Assembly: GCA_036583965.1 (NCBI GenBank)
Contig: JAZBQD010000015.1
Location: 87,280,309-87,344,308, forward strand
Direction: 5' to 3'
Length of the DNA stretch: 64,000 bases
From: Prunella strophiata
Lineage: Eukaryota > Chordata > Aves > Passeriformes > Prunellidae
Shown here: positions 1-14,090 of the stretch, one piece after another
Position numbering within the stretch: the first letter of the stretch is position 1
Layout of the letters: each line of letters opens with the position of its first letter
Position numbers and translations under genes: made by a program
Notes under the pieces: generated by a model
Database searches by the model: none
The model's input: only the letters and a program-made list of their open reading frames with translations
What the model was told of the DNA's origin: nothing

Positions 1-3000
1 AGACATCTCTATTTTTGTATACAAAAGCTATTACAGACCATCTGCAAAGTGTTTTTTTTTAGTTTCTGTACGATTTTTAAGGATTATTCAGAACAGACTT
101 GCTGGACTGTCTCTTTTCCATTAACTTTTGTTGCAAAGAGAATCAAGCCAGGTCAGAGGCAAAGCATTCTGCCTGCTGGGAAGTCACATCCACATGTTCT
201 GCATGGCCTGGCCTGCTGGTGACAGGTGGAATGGCTCAGCCATAAGAAGAGGACAAAAGTGCAGCAATGAAATCCATCAGGCCAGGGCAGCAGACACATT
301 TTGCAGATTTTTTCTTCATATTCGGTCTCCAGGCTTTTCAGTACATTGCCTAACAGGAATAACTCTGTGTATAGAATACCCTTGGGATAGGAAAGAACAG
401 GCATGCTTGCACAGGGAACCTTTTCACAGCACTTTAAGACTTCCATCAGAAATATTTGACTCAACACATCAAAATTATTAACTTAGTCTTGGTAAATTAT
501 TTGACCCACAAATACCAACTAATGAAAAATGCCTGTTTTTCTCTGCATATTCTCACCCTAACACATATCAACAGGTAATAAACATTTTTATTTCTGTTTT
601 CACTTCAACAAATGTCCCTTAGAGCATCATTTTAGCTCTTTCAAAAGAACCACTTAGAGTAGATCTCTGAAAGTAACTTTATGACTATAAAAGCTTCATT
701 AAATCAGACTTGATTCACATCAGCATTTCAAAAGGGAGTCCCTTTTCACTTTCAAATGTTCTTCCAGTCTATCAACTTTCACATCACTCTCAAAGGCTGG
801 CTCTGTCAACAGCTTAATTTTCCAAGTCAAGTAGCAGTACATTCACTTATGTTACTGTATGGGGGCAGTTTGCACTGGAAAGCCCTATGTTTAAAAGGGT
901 GTAGACAACAATTTGACAATAAATTGTCCCTGAATATTAAGCACAAGCACACACACATGCACATGGAGACAGAGAAAGAAAGCATTTTTGCAAATAATAG
1001 GATTGAAAGCAATAAACACTCACAGCATTCATGCCCATTTAAAAGGACAGATGGAGTTGTTTGGGCCTATCAGGTCAATAATCCACAAACTAAGAAGGAT
1101 TTATGTGATAGACCATAATGGCTTAAATCCACTTTAAGAGGGAAGGTTACAATAACTTGGAACACTGCTCAGTATATTCAGGGGCCTGATGTGGTAAATA
1201 AGAATTAACACAGTTATTTAAAAATCAAATGAACAGGTGAAATAACGGGTTTTTAAATGCTCTTTTCCAGATCTTCAAACTGCCTAAGCTTTAATACCAG
1301 ATGTCACAACAGTGAGTCAGAGGCAGGCTGGCAGAGCAGCCTTTCCCCAGGGAGCAGTGCAGGGCCCAACCTCCCTTCTCTTCCCAACTTGAGAAAACCA
1401 AATGTGCAACCTTGGGATATAATGGGAAGATGCTTATTGCATGTTGTTTTTTCTTTCTCCCTTAGCTGACCTCTCAGCAATCCCCGACCTTTCACAGGCT
1501 CCCACCTGCCATGAAGCAGCACAAACTCAGCTTAAAGGAGGCTGCCCAGGTGCTGATTTCCAAAGGAAAGGAGCAATGCTTTCCATCTGGTCAGAGTGGA
1601 TCATCCTTATCTAGGTTGTTACAGGAGCAGGGTGGGCAGGGTTTTTGAAGATTTTGCTTCTTCTGTTTGCCCATCAGTTTGGCAGCTTGATCCTGGGTTA
1701 GGCAAATGTGTGACAGAGATTTCATGTGTTCCTTTCTGACCAAGCAGGAGTACAGTTTCTTGGGTGCACTATGAATCTGATCTAATGAGGTAGGCATTTA
1801 TTTCATTGTTATATCTGGGTGTTAATATGAGTTAAAGCTCTCTTCTACTTTGCTGGGTAGTCGTCTGTTCTGTATTCTCTTGTAAAGAGCCTTTCCTGTT
1901 TACAAATTCTTGGCTGTGGCCCCCTTAGATTTTCCTATCCCATTTCTTAAATTTCATTTATTCTTCAAACTATTTTTTTCCTTCTAACTACATAACATAC
2001 TTGAAAACTTCTATACTGCATTCAGGTCAGCAGTAGTTTCCTTTCTTTCTCTGGCCATGCCATAGTTGTTATGACTGTGACTGTCAGTATTGTTACAAGG
2101 CATTAGCTGTAGAAGCCATGCCCTTCCAAGCTAACAAAAGGTATATTTCATTACGTTTAAAAGCTATGGTAGGTATGAGGAATACAACCAGCACCTCTGA
2201 CAGAGAGGCATTTCCCCTCGTGCAGGACAGTGGGCACATTCTCCAGCATTCTGTTTGAACCAGCTCATTTCAATTTCCAACCCAGAGGGCAAAGCTCAAA
2301 GCACTCCTCTTCCTCCTGTTGCTGAGTAAAGGTAACTGAGTGATGTCTGAGGCACACGGATACTCGGGATCCCATTGTGTGTCCTATTGAAACTGATGAA
2401 CAGTTGCAGAAACAACAGAAAAGGCCCAAGGAATGCTGTGAGCTGCTCACCACACATTCATATTGCTCCTTCTCAAGTTTTGCCTGCAGCCCTGGAAAGC
2501 ACATGGTTAAACACACTGAGCTACAGTTTTCTCTTTCTTTCAAGAAGTTCAAAAGACTTACACCCACCAGCAGCAGGAATTTGTGGGAGCTGAACAATGG
2601 AAGGGTGCTAGGAGTTAACTGCTTGAGCTTGGTTGTGTGTGCTTGTTCCCCCTTGACGTGTGAAATCTATCTGTATGTATAAGATATAAGCAGCTTGAAA
2701 CATGGAGGGGGTTTTTAATTGAAATGTGTTCTTTTGTTAATATATGTGTATACAAATGGAGCCTAGTCTGTTCTGAAATGTGTTCGAACTAACGAAAAAT
2801 GAAGCCCTGGACTTCAGTGTGAATTTGATTGTTTATTCTATTTGTATACAGTAAGGCTGGAGGAGGAAGGGGAAATAATGGTAATTTAATTGATAAGATG
2901 CTTTCTTTAAGGATGATAGCATATTTTTTAATGTTTGTTCTACTGTTTTTTATGCAGTCCTTGTTTCTGTGTACTTAGATCAAAAATAATACCTGTTTAG

Positions 3001-6000
3001 GAAGATGGGAGGGGAAGAACCTTTCGGGTGTCCAAGAGAATTTATGTTGCTTCCAAACACAGAAGTTTAGTAGATGTTTATTTTCTCTCTCCTGAACAAA
3101 AGGTCAGGAGCAGCATCTTTGAATGTATGAAGCTTCTTCTCAGTTTCTAACACACTGTCATTCTTTTTCCCATTGAGCAGTGAAGAAAATTCCTATGTAG
3201 AGAAGTTGAAGAGAAGAAAGGGTTGGAGAGGTTTAGCAGTTCAGCATACCTGACATTTATAGTTATTCAGTGGAGAATCTGAGCAGGTATTTAACTTAGC
3301 CTCAGAATTAAAGGCATGTGTAAATAATCTTTTAAATTGGGTCCAGGATTACAGCTGAATGTGAAGAAGGTTTTCTGACAGACATAGGAAGAAGAAGCAA
3401 TTTTAATTTGAGATGATGAATATTTAAACAGAAAATCGTAGAATTAAGCTAAAAAGAACACTTGTGGTTAAGAGTTATCTTGATTGGTCTGAAACAAGGG
3501 GATATTTTCAATTTGAGTTTTCTGAATAATTTTAAAATACATTTTGATAGTAACTTTAAATGCATAAGTTGTTTTGTGCTTGAAAAGCTAAATAACCCCA
3601 CTATCAAAAATATCAAAGTACAATGTTTTTACCTTTTTTGCATGTATGTCATACACTCCTGAGCCCAATGACAGCTATTTTTAAGAACAAATATTTTGGT
3701 AAAATTGATCCAAATTCCAAAAAAGTATTTCTGTAACTCCATATAGAATCTTTCTCATTTCAAAGAAAAATTTTGTCCAGCTATGATCTGGATGATGCAG
3801 GAGCACTTTACCTCCATAACCTACTGCCCTGCACAATCCTTCAAATGCCAGGGTATATGCTGGCTTAGAAAGGTTATTCCTGCAAATGGATAACTGTGAG
3901 TGAGCAGAGCAGCAAGAGAGGCAGTGTGTCAGTGTCAGCAGTAAGGCATTGGTCTGGGATGGTGGAGCAAGGGAAGGTTTGAATGGAGCTGTTTGTCATG
4001 TACTAATGTGGTGATGAACACAGAAGTCTGGACAAGGCTGAAGGTCAAATTTCTGATATGTACAAGGGGTACATGTTCAGTGGCTGTGGGAGATTGAACA
4101 TCACTATGCAGGGAAAAGGGTCTTGTGATGAGGTAAGTTAGAAGAAGCAATGACAGAAATATCAAAAGTTCTCAGGGGAACTACTGACCCCATTGAACTG
4201 GCCAGGAACTTTGCCATATGATGTACTCCACTCCTTTCTCTGTGGTATAAGATCCAGGGTACTTTGGGTTTTGCATGTCAAAGTGTGCCTCACAGTTATA
4301 AACTGAATAGGAACTTACCTGGGCATGTATTCTGTTTTCTTCTTTGCCTGTTCACTCCCCTGCCCAAGCACAGGCATTTCCACACAGAAGCTCAGCTATG
4401 AGGGATGTCAAACCTCAGCATATCGTAAGAGGTCTCTGTCTGGGTCACAAAGAGATAAAATATTCTGACATACCATGGTAGAATGTTGTCTCCCTAGCGG
4501 TTAGGGACTGTGGAACATGAGTCTCTCCTTCCTGCCCCTGTGCAGGATTCCCCAGGTGGTCTTGCCCCATAGGCAAATCTTCTACAGTACCAGGTCAACA
4601 GCGAGGAACTGAACTCCTGTTGATTATCTCACGTTTATGAATGCATTCAAAGTTTCCATATGTGAGGGGCAGATTATTTTAATCATGAAACTTTAAGCTG
4701 CTATTTATAACTAGAGCTAGCTACATCTGGTGCCTCTGAGCTCAGTCCCTTCATGCAAGGGTTCGTGTCTTTACTTGCTGCAGAATATTAGGATTTCCAT
4801 ACCCTCTGAGCCAAAGGCTGTGATACCATGGGAGTCCCTCAGACTGCAGGCACCTACAGATTTATCCTGAGCATGCAGCTGTCCTAAAACAATAGCAGTG
4901 GTAGAGAGGAAAACAAGTAGGAAAAATTGACTTTAGGTGTTTTGCCTTGCCAGAATTTTTTTTTTTCTCCAAGGTGTCAGGGGGCAGGGTGATATAAGTT
5001 CCCTTCAACAGCTGACCCTCTGTGACAACTCACTTGATTTTACAGCATATTATTTATGGATCCTTTGCATAGTCACTGCAGTTGTTTTAATCTCAGCATT
5101 CAAACTGACCAAAGATGTTCCAGCAGCTTGCCTGGAGCCCAGAAATAGGCTCTCCAGAGCTGAGAATTCAGGTTTTATCACAAACTGACCTGAGGGTGTT
5201 TATCAGTGGGTAGCTTGTGTTTATCAAGTATTTCAGGCTTTGTCTGTGCCTTCTAATTAAATCAAGCCAACATAATCATACAATCAACATCACAAAAATC
5301 AGGTCAACGTACACTATTCATAAATTATTGCAAAGCATCTGTCACATGCTTAATCTGCTTTTTAAAGTGGGGGGCTGCCTTTGCTTAAGCTTGTGTCTTA
5401 AGCTACTGCTTTAGCCCCTGGTTGTTTGACAATATGTGATAGCAAGGCAAGATTACTTATGCTTGTATGTACAATATGCAGTGTAGAAGCAGCTGACTCA
5501 CTATCAAGCAGAATCTCTAAACAAGTTGTTTTAATGTTGGAACTTGAAAAACTAGGATCCACAGTAGCAGCCCTTCACATTTTTAAAGATAGGGCAGAGG
5601 TGGGGATTAAGGAATTGCTCACTCTTTGGTCTGCAATTGTCATATAGCATTTTAGGACATAGAATTCTCTGTGTTGCTGGACTCAGTACATGTCCCTCCT
5701 TCTCAAAGTAAACAGTACAATTTCCCTCTTTACTCTGTCTTCTGCAGCCATGGTAAAGATGAAGTGCTGGGGAAAACTGTGTTTTATGTTGCATGCAGTG
5801 TTAAGAGGGAGGAAGAACTAAAAACCATGTGTCTGTCAACCTTTTGCCTGTATACCTGTATGAGCTACCAAAACCTTGGAGGTAAACACTCATAGAATAT
5901 AGAATACCAGTTCTTTCTCCTCCAAAGTCAAGTGATGATATAGAACAGCAAATAAAGCCTTCAGTCCAGCCTCAAACTCATGTGCTAATGTGTGGCTCTT

Positions 6001-7727
6001 GGAACAATTGCAGGAAAGGGGTAATAACTGAGGTGGTCATTGTTGTAACCAACACTTTTAGCAATGCCTCTTGTTCTAAGCAGTCTAGCTCAGGCTGATC
6101 AGGCACTGGAGAGTAATGCATTTCATCAGCTATCCTGCTTGTGCCTTCATCACAAACATCTGAACCAGCACCCTTAACAAGGAGCCAAGAAAGCATCCAT
6201 TAGATCACACCCATTTGTCTTTTGCATACCTCCATGAGTATAAATGGAGAGTCAATTTTAATTAAGAGTGTCATTTTAGGATTCTTCTTTGGTGTCCCAA
6301 ACACTGTCTAACAATAATGGGCCTGTCCTTTCCGGTGAATAGTATTGTCACTTTAGCTTCACATCACCTTCATTGTCCAAGCCTGATTCCCCTGAGGATA
6401 TACATCACTGCTCTACAATGAAACAGGATCAAGCAAAATGTTACCAGAGTTGGGAATTGCTGTGTTCAAAGTAATACTTCTTGTACTCAAATAAAATTCT
6501 GCCTTAACAGTGGAAAAAACAGGCAGCCAGTTTCCATAAAGGCTGTGACAATGGACCTGTCAGTCACCTCAACATTTTTATTCTGATAAAATGAGTTTGT
6601 TCAAATCTTCTAGGGACTTCTTTCACTGCAGTTGCATATATTTGCATAGTGATTCTCAGATAAGTGCATGCCAATAGCCACTTCTGTGAACAGATGTTGA
6701 CAGAAGTATCAACAGAAGTATCAGAGGTACGTGCACAACGATGTCTTTTTGCATGCTCAGAGAGAAATGCATAATCTAGTAGTATGCTGGAAATTTGTTA
6801 GTTCTGCCTTCCAACATGTCTGTCAAGTCCCTGCATGCTAATCAGCCTTTGCAGAAGTATTGATGCTTCACAGTAATATCAAGCAAGAATTTAGAATAAA
6901 AAAAGGAGAACCAGAAGAGATGTGCTACAGTAATACTGTTAATAGAGACAATGGATGCATATTTTATGACATCTTTTTAGAGAAAAGCAACATTCAATTT
7001 AAAGTGCTGTATTTGTCAAACAGTGCAGTGGTTGAACATGTTCTTAGCTGTTACCATAACAATAATGCAGCAAATATTGAAATAATTACATAAAACTTCA
7101 GTTGATATAGGCTGTTTTAATAATAAGTGTCAGTGAATCCACTTGGCTATCTAAATCTCTCTTGCATGTTGGTGTTATCAAGATGAAGGCTATGAAACAG
7201 GGATACTTAGTAGAGAGCTGTCACAGGCCAGGATAATAGAATGGAAAAGAGAACAAGTTTTAAATAAAGTCTCAGCATACTTCATGCCATAAAAATACTT
7301 GTTATCTAAAAACTAGTGATAACCTACTTTGCTGATGATAAAAGCAAAGAAGGCATATATTTCCAGATATTAATATATTTTTCAGGCCAAAATGAAATTA
7401 TGCAGCATGTAGCCCAAGCTCAGAATCAGGGAAGTGAAATGCATTTAATTCTCTCTCTTTCTGTTCCTCCTGTTATTCTGAAGCAAGTAAAGAGTGCTAT
7501 TCCAGCAATAGCTCAGTTTCTATAACTAAACAAATCTGAGATGCACTTAGACTATGAATTTTTTTTTTTCAGGTTTCTATTGTGACTAATAGGAAATCTA
7601 TCCACTTTAATTTTTATTTCTCATTGCTGTTATTTTTTAAGGTTAACCATATCTATCATTCTCTGAACTTTTTTGTTTCATCAGAGTAAGTCATACTGGA
7701 AATTTTGTTTCTTCTAATACTTGCTTC

Positions 7728-7751
7728 TTTTTTTTTTTTTTTTTTTTTTTT
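7728..7751 (+). repeat. Poly-T tract (24 T)
   Basis: Uninterrupted run of 24 T following TTGCTTC and followed by ATTTGTGAGC. It could be the A-tail of a decayed minus-strand insertion, but no recognisable element or target-site duplication was found beside it. Confidence 0.8.
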
Positions 7752-10700
7752 ATTTGTGAGCAAAAAATCAATTTTTCCATTCCTAGAAACAGTTTAGTGG
7801 CACTTTCTTCTTTTTTTCAACATGGCAAATAATTTGAAGCAGACCCTTCCTCCTCTGGAACTCTTTTATTTCTGACAGGAAGCAGAAGACTTGATGCTAA
7901 AAGGGAAATAAAAGAGCAAAAAGAAGAGGCATTGAAAATTAGATATTCAGTTGTCACGTCCAGAAGTCCTGTCCTGATGGTTAATTTAACTACTCCCAAA
8001 CAGATATTGAGAGTTGCCAGCAGAGGAAATCTTTTGCTAGTGGCTGTAAGGCATGTTTTTTTTATGCTAAAACAGGTTTCCACATGATACTCTGAATACT
8101 TGTCTGAATTTTTGTCCCAGCTTGCCAGTCTTGGTATTTTGGGGGTGAGAAGGAAGGAGGCATACACACTCACACAAAATTCTCAGGTATAAAATCCCAG
8201 TTTGCTTTTTCTCCCCCTTTTACTAAAAATGATAGGATCCATTTACAAATATGATTGCTGTAGATGAAAAACAAATTTTCCTGGAAGTCATAGCTAAAGA
8301 AGAAAAGTAGAGTGAATTGTTACTTCACTAGAGTGGGTCTGCCCCTACTTCACTATGGGTCTGGCTAATAATTATATATTTGTGAGAGCCTATACCTGAA
8401 ATGCCCTGTGGTTTCTCTTGCAGTTCTCTACATGGAGATCTCTTGAATTTCCTACTAGCAGACAGAGAGTGTTAAAGGTTTTCTCTCTGGCTCTTTATTA
8501 TGGGCATTTTTATGATACAGGTACCTATTGTTGTCACTAAATCTTACTAGAAGCCACACTTCACATAAAGGTTATCAGCCTAATTGTTTCACATCATGCC
8601 TTCCTATTTCAGAAAATTTCTCCAGGAGTCATTTCTATCACTCTTTGTGCAAGAATTTCTCACAGGCTGAAATTTTTATCTTAGTGACTTTGACCTCTTT
8701 CAGAGATGCAAGATTTCCTTGACACTGCTGTAGAAATGTCACTACTAACATTAGATTCCAGTCCATGCTCTTCTTTCTGACTACTTGGGGTTTCAAGCCT
8801 CTTCCTGTATCTGAAAACAAGAAGAATAAAATTGATTTTGAGATTTTGAAAAATTTTCCTTTAACATGATTGTTCATATTTGTTGCCACCATTTATTGTA
8901 ATACCTGAACAAACCTTGAATACCTTGATTTTGTTTAGTTCTCAGTGTGGATTGCCCCCTCAGTAAAAGGCTGACAGGCTTTGACAGCATTTATGAGCTT
9001 GTAGTCGGCACGGTTGTAAAAAAGAGAAAATGTTGAGCTCTTGTAATTATATAGGTGCTGAGAATAATATACTGTGAACTGGCTTGTTTGTGAGATGCTT
9101 AGCAATAACTATGGCATAGGCTTAAAGCAGAATCCCAAAAATTAATTTAGTGACCTTAGCAACTCTGTTGCTGCCATTAGATTACTCAACCACAGTGATT
9201 CTGTTCTATAACACAATGCTTGTTCTACCAGGTTTTTTAGGACTGATTTTCATACTCAACACCAATTGCAGTGATGGATAGATGTGCTAGGTTGTTTAGC
9301 ATAATCATTGTAAAACATTCAGACTGATGATGTAAGCTTTTAGATCTTGAAGTTTATAGAGTTGCAACACCTTCCTCTGCCAGGGCTCTTGTAAATATTC
9401 TTTATTTTAGTGTATTCAAAGTGCAGCAGTCTGCATCCTTACAAGCATTCAGTTAGCTTTACTTTCTGAGTTTCATTTACATGTTCTGAGTATCAATTCT
9501 GTTTTTTAGTCACTTTTCTTCATAGAAAGAAATTCTCTATATTTTCTTTATATGCCATTCTCTATATATGCCAGCAGAGATTTGGTAAATAGAGCTGTAT
9601 CTAGAGGGCTGTTTATCTGACCCAACCACATATTAGATGAAGCAAGTTGCATCAAGAGATGGCAAAATAAGTGCCTGAGTCTCCATAATATAAGAAATAG
9701 TTAGAAGGAAAACATGACAAACTACAGAGGAAAAGCTGCATGAAGGAGACCTTGAGCCTTTGGCCATAAACATAGTCTGACATTATCAAGGATTTAGGGG
9801 AACCACAAGGACAGTGACTTACCTGCAGATTTCTCATCCCTGTTGTTTCTGGTTTCCTTCTTTAATAACTTTGTTCTGATAAGCAGAGGACTAAACAGTC
9901 AAGAACAGAGCTAAAGTCATCTTAAGACTTGTTGAAGATGCTAAAACATGAAATGGTCACTTTGGGGTACAGTGAGTCTGAGCTGGCTGATGTCAGGGAG
10001 TGATATTTAGTAGATTCTACTAAAAATATGTGTGTAGTTATTCAGTATTTTTAACTGATTAAAAAGCAGGGGTTCAGAAGTCTGATCTCTGCAACTATTT
10101 CTATGATGAACCTATTTTTCTTTTAATAAAAATAAAGTCACTTTTTTGGCAGGGTTCTCTATAACCAATTGACAAGTCTATTTAAGTCTGTTTCCCAAAG
10201 TTTTATTTTAGTATCCTATTTGTCACCAGCTAATGAGCAGTGCAAAGTATCAGTTGCTGAAGCATGTGGTTTGAGCAGCACTGGACTCACTGGGCACTGA
10301 TTACTAAAACAGAAGTTAGTTGGTAAAGCTCCAAGAGTCAGGTGAAACTTGGTTTTGAGTGTTAGAACCACTTCCACATGTTAGCCTATGAATCAGAGGA
10401 GATATCATTACTGTCTCTTCAACTATGTTTTAAAAAAAATACCCTTGGGCCTTTGCCAGGTGTTGTGCTTAGTGACAGTGAGAAAATAACAAGCTGATTA
10501 AAACTCTAGTCATTTATGCTCTATTTATTGGGGGTTTTTAACCAAGCATTTAAAAGCTTCCATGTATGATTTTAGGACTCCATGCACACAGGAAAGAAGT
10601 GATCCTGACACAGAGTTGACAATTGAATGCAAGAGGCAAAATGTAAAAATGAGAAAGAAGGAAGCACTGACAGCATCACACAGAGAGGGTTTTCTTGTTT

Positions 10701-11778
10701 GTTACGGTTAGTGCTAAGGTAGACAGGTCTGTTTGTTTGTTTATTTAAGAAAGCAAAAGAAAGTTTTGTAACCATAGATAAAAAACAGAACAATGAGGTA
10801 ACTGAAGGGGTAGATTGGTGAAAGTAGAAAACTATCTGACAATCTTGCAGTGCAATAGTGGAAGAAGTGGCATGTTTGAAAGAAATAAACTAGTCAAACA
10901 TCCATTTTTCTAAGTACCATCCTAAGCTCATCCTTGTTCTGCAGAACAGTGGAAGTAGGTATGACTGAAGTGAATGCTAGAATGAATAAGAGTTCTGCTG
11001 AAGTTTGTAAAGGTCTCATCAAATTGCCACTCCACCCTATGCATCTTCCTGCTCAAGCCTGGGACTATTAAAGACTCCCTTGTAACTAAAAGAAGAAGCA
11101 TTTTGCCTATTACAATGCAAGTGGTGCTTTAGACTAGGTAAATACTTCCTGGTTCTTAACGTGATATTTAAGACTGCAATTCCCATTTCACATTTTATAA
11201 TTTAGGTATTAATCTTTGACTCATCCCTGACATTCTCCTTCACACCTACAAGTACTTTGGTGTACAGTGTGTTTTGGAATTTAACAAAATTAGATATACT
11301 GCACTTTGCCAGAGAATGACTAGAGATGGAGTACTTTTTTCCAAAGCTAGCCAAGTTAAAAAAACACTTCTGCAGCCTTAGCAGGACCATGTGTGTCAGG
11401 GCAGCTATTGCACCCTAACACATTGGAGAGGAATAAACTGTGCAGATAGGAGGAACATTTTTAACCTATCACTAAATTTTGTTTTAATACCTTTCTTGTG
11501 TGTGCATCTCTGTGTGTGTATGTATGTATCTTCTCCCTGTAGAAGTTTTATGCTACAAGTATTTCAGATAGGAACAGTTCTTCTTTATCTATTTCATGGA
11601 TGAGCTCTCAGGAGCTCTCAGGATCCTGTATTTCAGGATCTCTCCCAGTATTTCTCAGCCTTATTCAGTGACCTGTAAGACATAGATCAGTCAAAGAAAT
11701 GTCTCATTTCTGTTTTTCTTTTCCAAATTGATTGTGTATTTGCTAGTGGAAATCCAAGAAATTTAAATGCTGTGCAGC

Positions 11779-11817
11779 ACATCAACAGCATCTGGTTTGG
11801 GAGCCAGATGCTGATGT
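11779..11817 (+). other. Bulged inverted repeat (hairpin)
   Basis: GCATCTGG (11788-11795) pairs with CCAGATGC (11804-11811) across an 8-base loop. The stem continues, after a 3-base bulge, with ACATCA (11779-11784) against TGATGT (11812-11817). That makes 14 paired bases, short for a microRNA precursor. Function unknown. Confidence 0.5.
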
Positions 11818-13517
11818 TGTCTTCCTCCTAATGTACCACTGCACTTATATCATAGCTGCTAACCCCTGCTGTAAAGCAGAGGTGGATGTCTGGCAGAGAG
11901 CAAGACTTCAAACACATTGTCCTACCTGTAATTTGGGTTCCATTCTGTGTGCTGGAGCCAGAACAGCTATGTCCTGGAGGAAATAGCTCTCTGTGCATTT
12001 ATGCTGCTGGCCTTTAGCTTGATTTTTTTTGTTTGCTTGCTTTTTCCCTTATCATCATCACAATTTAGTGTCCTGAATCTCATGTTGTTGGGTCTGTGTG
12101 CATGACGGAACAACAGAAACTGAAAAATTGCAGAAAGGATGAAATGCAAAAATATTAATCTCAAAAGAGCACTGACAATGAAGAAAGTCTTGAGAAGGGG
12201 GTGAAAATTGGTGTGGCTATACCTTACTAAAATGTATGGAGCACTTAGGTATTGTGCCAGTGAATTGAAACAATGGCAAGACACAGAAAGACTGCCCTGC
12301 TGCTCCACTAATGGTAATGGTCTGTCCTTTCATCATGCCTTCTGTTATTCTCCTGTTTGCTTCCATGGAGCAAGGAAGCTCTTCTTCTATCAGCTTTTGC
12401 TACTGATTTCAATGAGAAAATATTTAGATGGTAAATTATTTCAGGCAAGGATTGTTTCTTCATTGCCTGACACAGTGGGACTTTTGAGTCATGACTGCAG
12501 ACATTAGGGAATCAGGCAAATTATGAGGAAGAATAGTAATGGAATAGCACAAATTGTAAATGATTTATTTTCTGAAGATTGTTTAAAGCAGATGTACACA
12601 ATGCTTACTTGAATCTCTCAGCAAAATCCAGATCTACAATGAATAGAGGAATGAAATGCAGCTGGGATGGAGCTGTCCCTTCTAACCAGAGCAGAAGGAA
12701 TGCATTCAGTTAATTACATCTTGGATATATGATCTTCTCAAACCCAGGTCACGACTGGGCTCCTTCTCCCAGCCAGCTCTAGCTTTAGACAGGGCAGAGT
12801 TTCACAGCATAGCAAACTGCTGGGGAGGAGGGGAGCGTGTAAAACAGCAGTGGCTACAGAACTCTTTGCCAGAGCTGTTTCAGTTGTTTGCTTTGCCAAG
12901 CTGCTGCTGCCAGGGAGTTTCAGTTCCTTCCAGAAGCAGCAGTTGCTGCCCCTCTAATTCCCCCAGAAGTAGTGGAGACACAAGTTCAGCTTCTGTGGAG
13001 AAGAAAATGCAGTGCCCATGGGGCTTTTGGCTGCTGCTTTTGGGAACAGCAGCATTTGCTGTTGCCTTGCAAGGGGCATCTCAAGCCACTCTCTATATCA
13101 CTAGCCAAGTTTTAGCTTTTAACAGGCTCAGAGTATTTATTAGTCACTCCAATCTGAACAGACATTTCTCTGGTTACTCTTGAATAAATAATCTTTTTCC
13201 AGGGGGGAAGGGTGGATCTTTCCACTGTGATTGCCTGTCCTCTTTCAGTCCTATCTTATCCCTTTGGAGTCTACTGCTGAATTTTGAATCTCACCATTTC
13301 TTCCACCATTCACCAGCTCCATTTGGTGAATGCGATTTAAAGGGACAAATCCAAGTGGTCATTTTTTCAGAGAGAAAAGATGACGAGAAGTCTATGACTA
13401 GATGATGGGGATTTATTTATTACAGAAACACATATGAGCTGTAAGAGTAAAAAATTCATGGATATGAAAATGGAAGGACACCTTATTGGAATAATAATTA
13501 CAATAATCCTGTCATGC

Positions 13518-14090
13518 ACTGAGGGAGGAATAATCCCATGCATCAGTACAGGTTAAAGATTGATCTATGGGAAAGCAGCTCTGCAGAGAAGGACCTGGAG
13601 GTCCTGGTGGACAGCAACAAGCTGTCTATGAGCCAACAGTGTGTCCTTGTGGCCAAGAAGACGATTGGTATCTTGGGGTACATTAGGAAAAGCATTGCCA
13701 GCAGGTCAACAGAGGTGATCCTCCCACATTACTCAGCCCTAGTGAGGCCACATCTGGAGTAAAATGTCCAGTTCTGGGCTGCTCAGAATAAGAAAAACGT
13801 GGAATTCCTGGAGTGAATCCACTGGAGGGCTATGAAGATGTTTAGAGACCTGGAGCACCTCTTCTATGAAGAAATGCTGAGAGAGCTGGGCCCTGTTTAT
13901 CTAGCAGAGATTACTAAAGATGGAAACATGGGAAGTTTCACTTCAATATGAGAAAAAAAACTCTTTACTGTGAAGGTGATAGAGTGCTGGAACAGACTTC
14001 TCAGAGCAGCTGTTGAATCTCCTTCTCTGGAGATATTCAAGACCTGAACATGATCCTGTGCAACCTGCTCCAGCCAGTTTGGACCAGATT
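13518..14090 (+). mobile_element. CR1 LINE fragment (3' part of ORF2), + strand
   Basis: The reading frame 13538-13762 carries a decayed C-terminal CR1 reverse-transcriptase segment (EKDLEVLVDSNKLSMSQQC, then SIASRSTEVILPHYSALVRP). DNA after it continues the CR1 pattern (GGAGCACCTCTTCTATGAAG, then TTTACTGTGAAGGTGATAGA, then GGAACAGACTTCTCAGAG). The frame is interrupted by a stop after HLE and by an internal deletion near 13918. 5'-truncated and non-functional; the terminal octamers are not seen. Confidence 0.9.

Larger units (their letters stand above)
1..13517. other. Non-coding sequence, no recognised gene
   Basis: AT-rich sequence 5' of the PHACTR1 coding exons. The open frames here are short, lie on both strands and resemble no protein I know. 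Visible items are a 24-base T run at 7728-7751, short CA/TG microsatellite-like patches near 944 and 11500, and a bulged hairpin at 11779-11817. No convincing CR1 copy was seen. It may be 5' flank or a 5'-UTR intron of PHACTR1. Confidence 0.6.

Noticed and set aside
13538..13762. 74-codon frame as a host gene
   Set aside because: It is CR1 ORF2 sequence with a premature stop.
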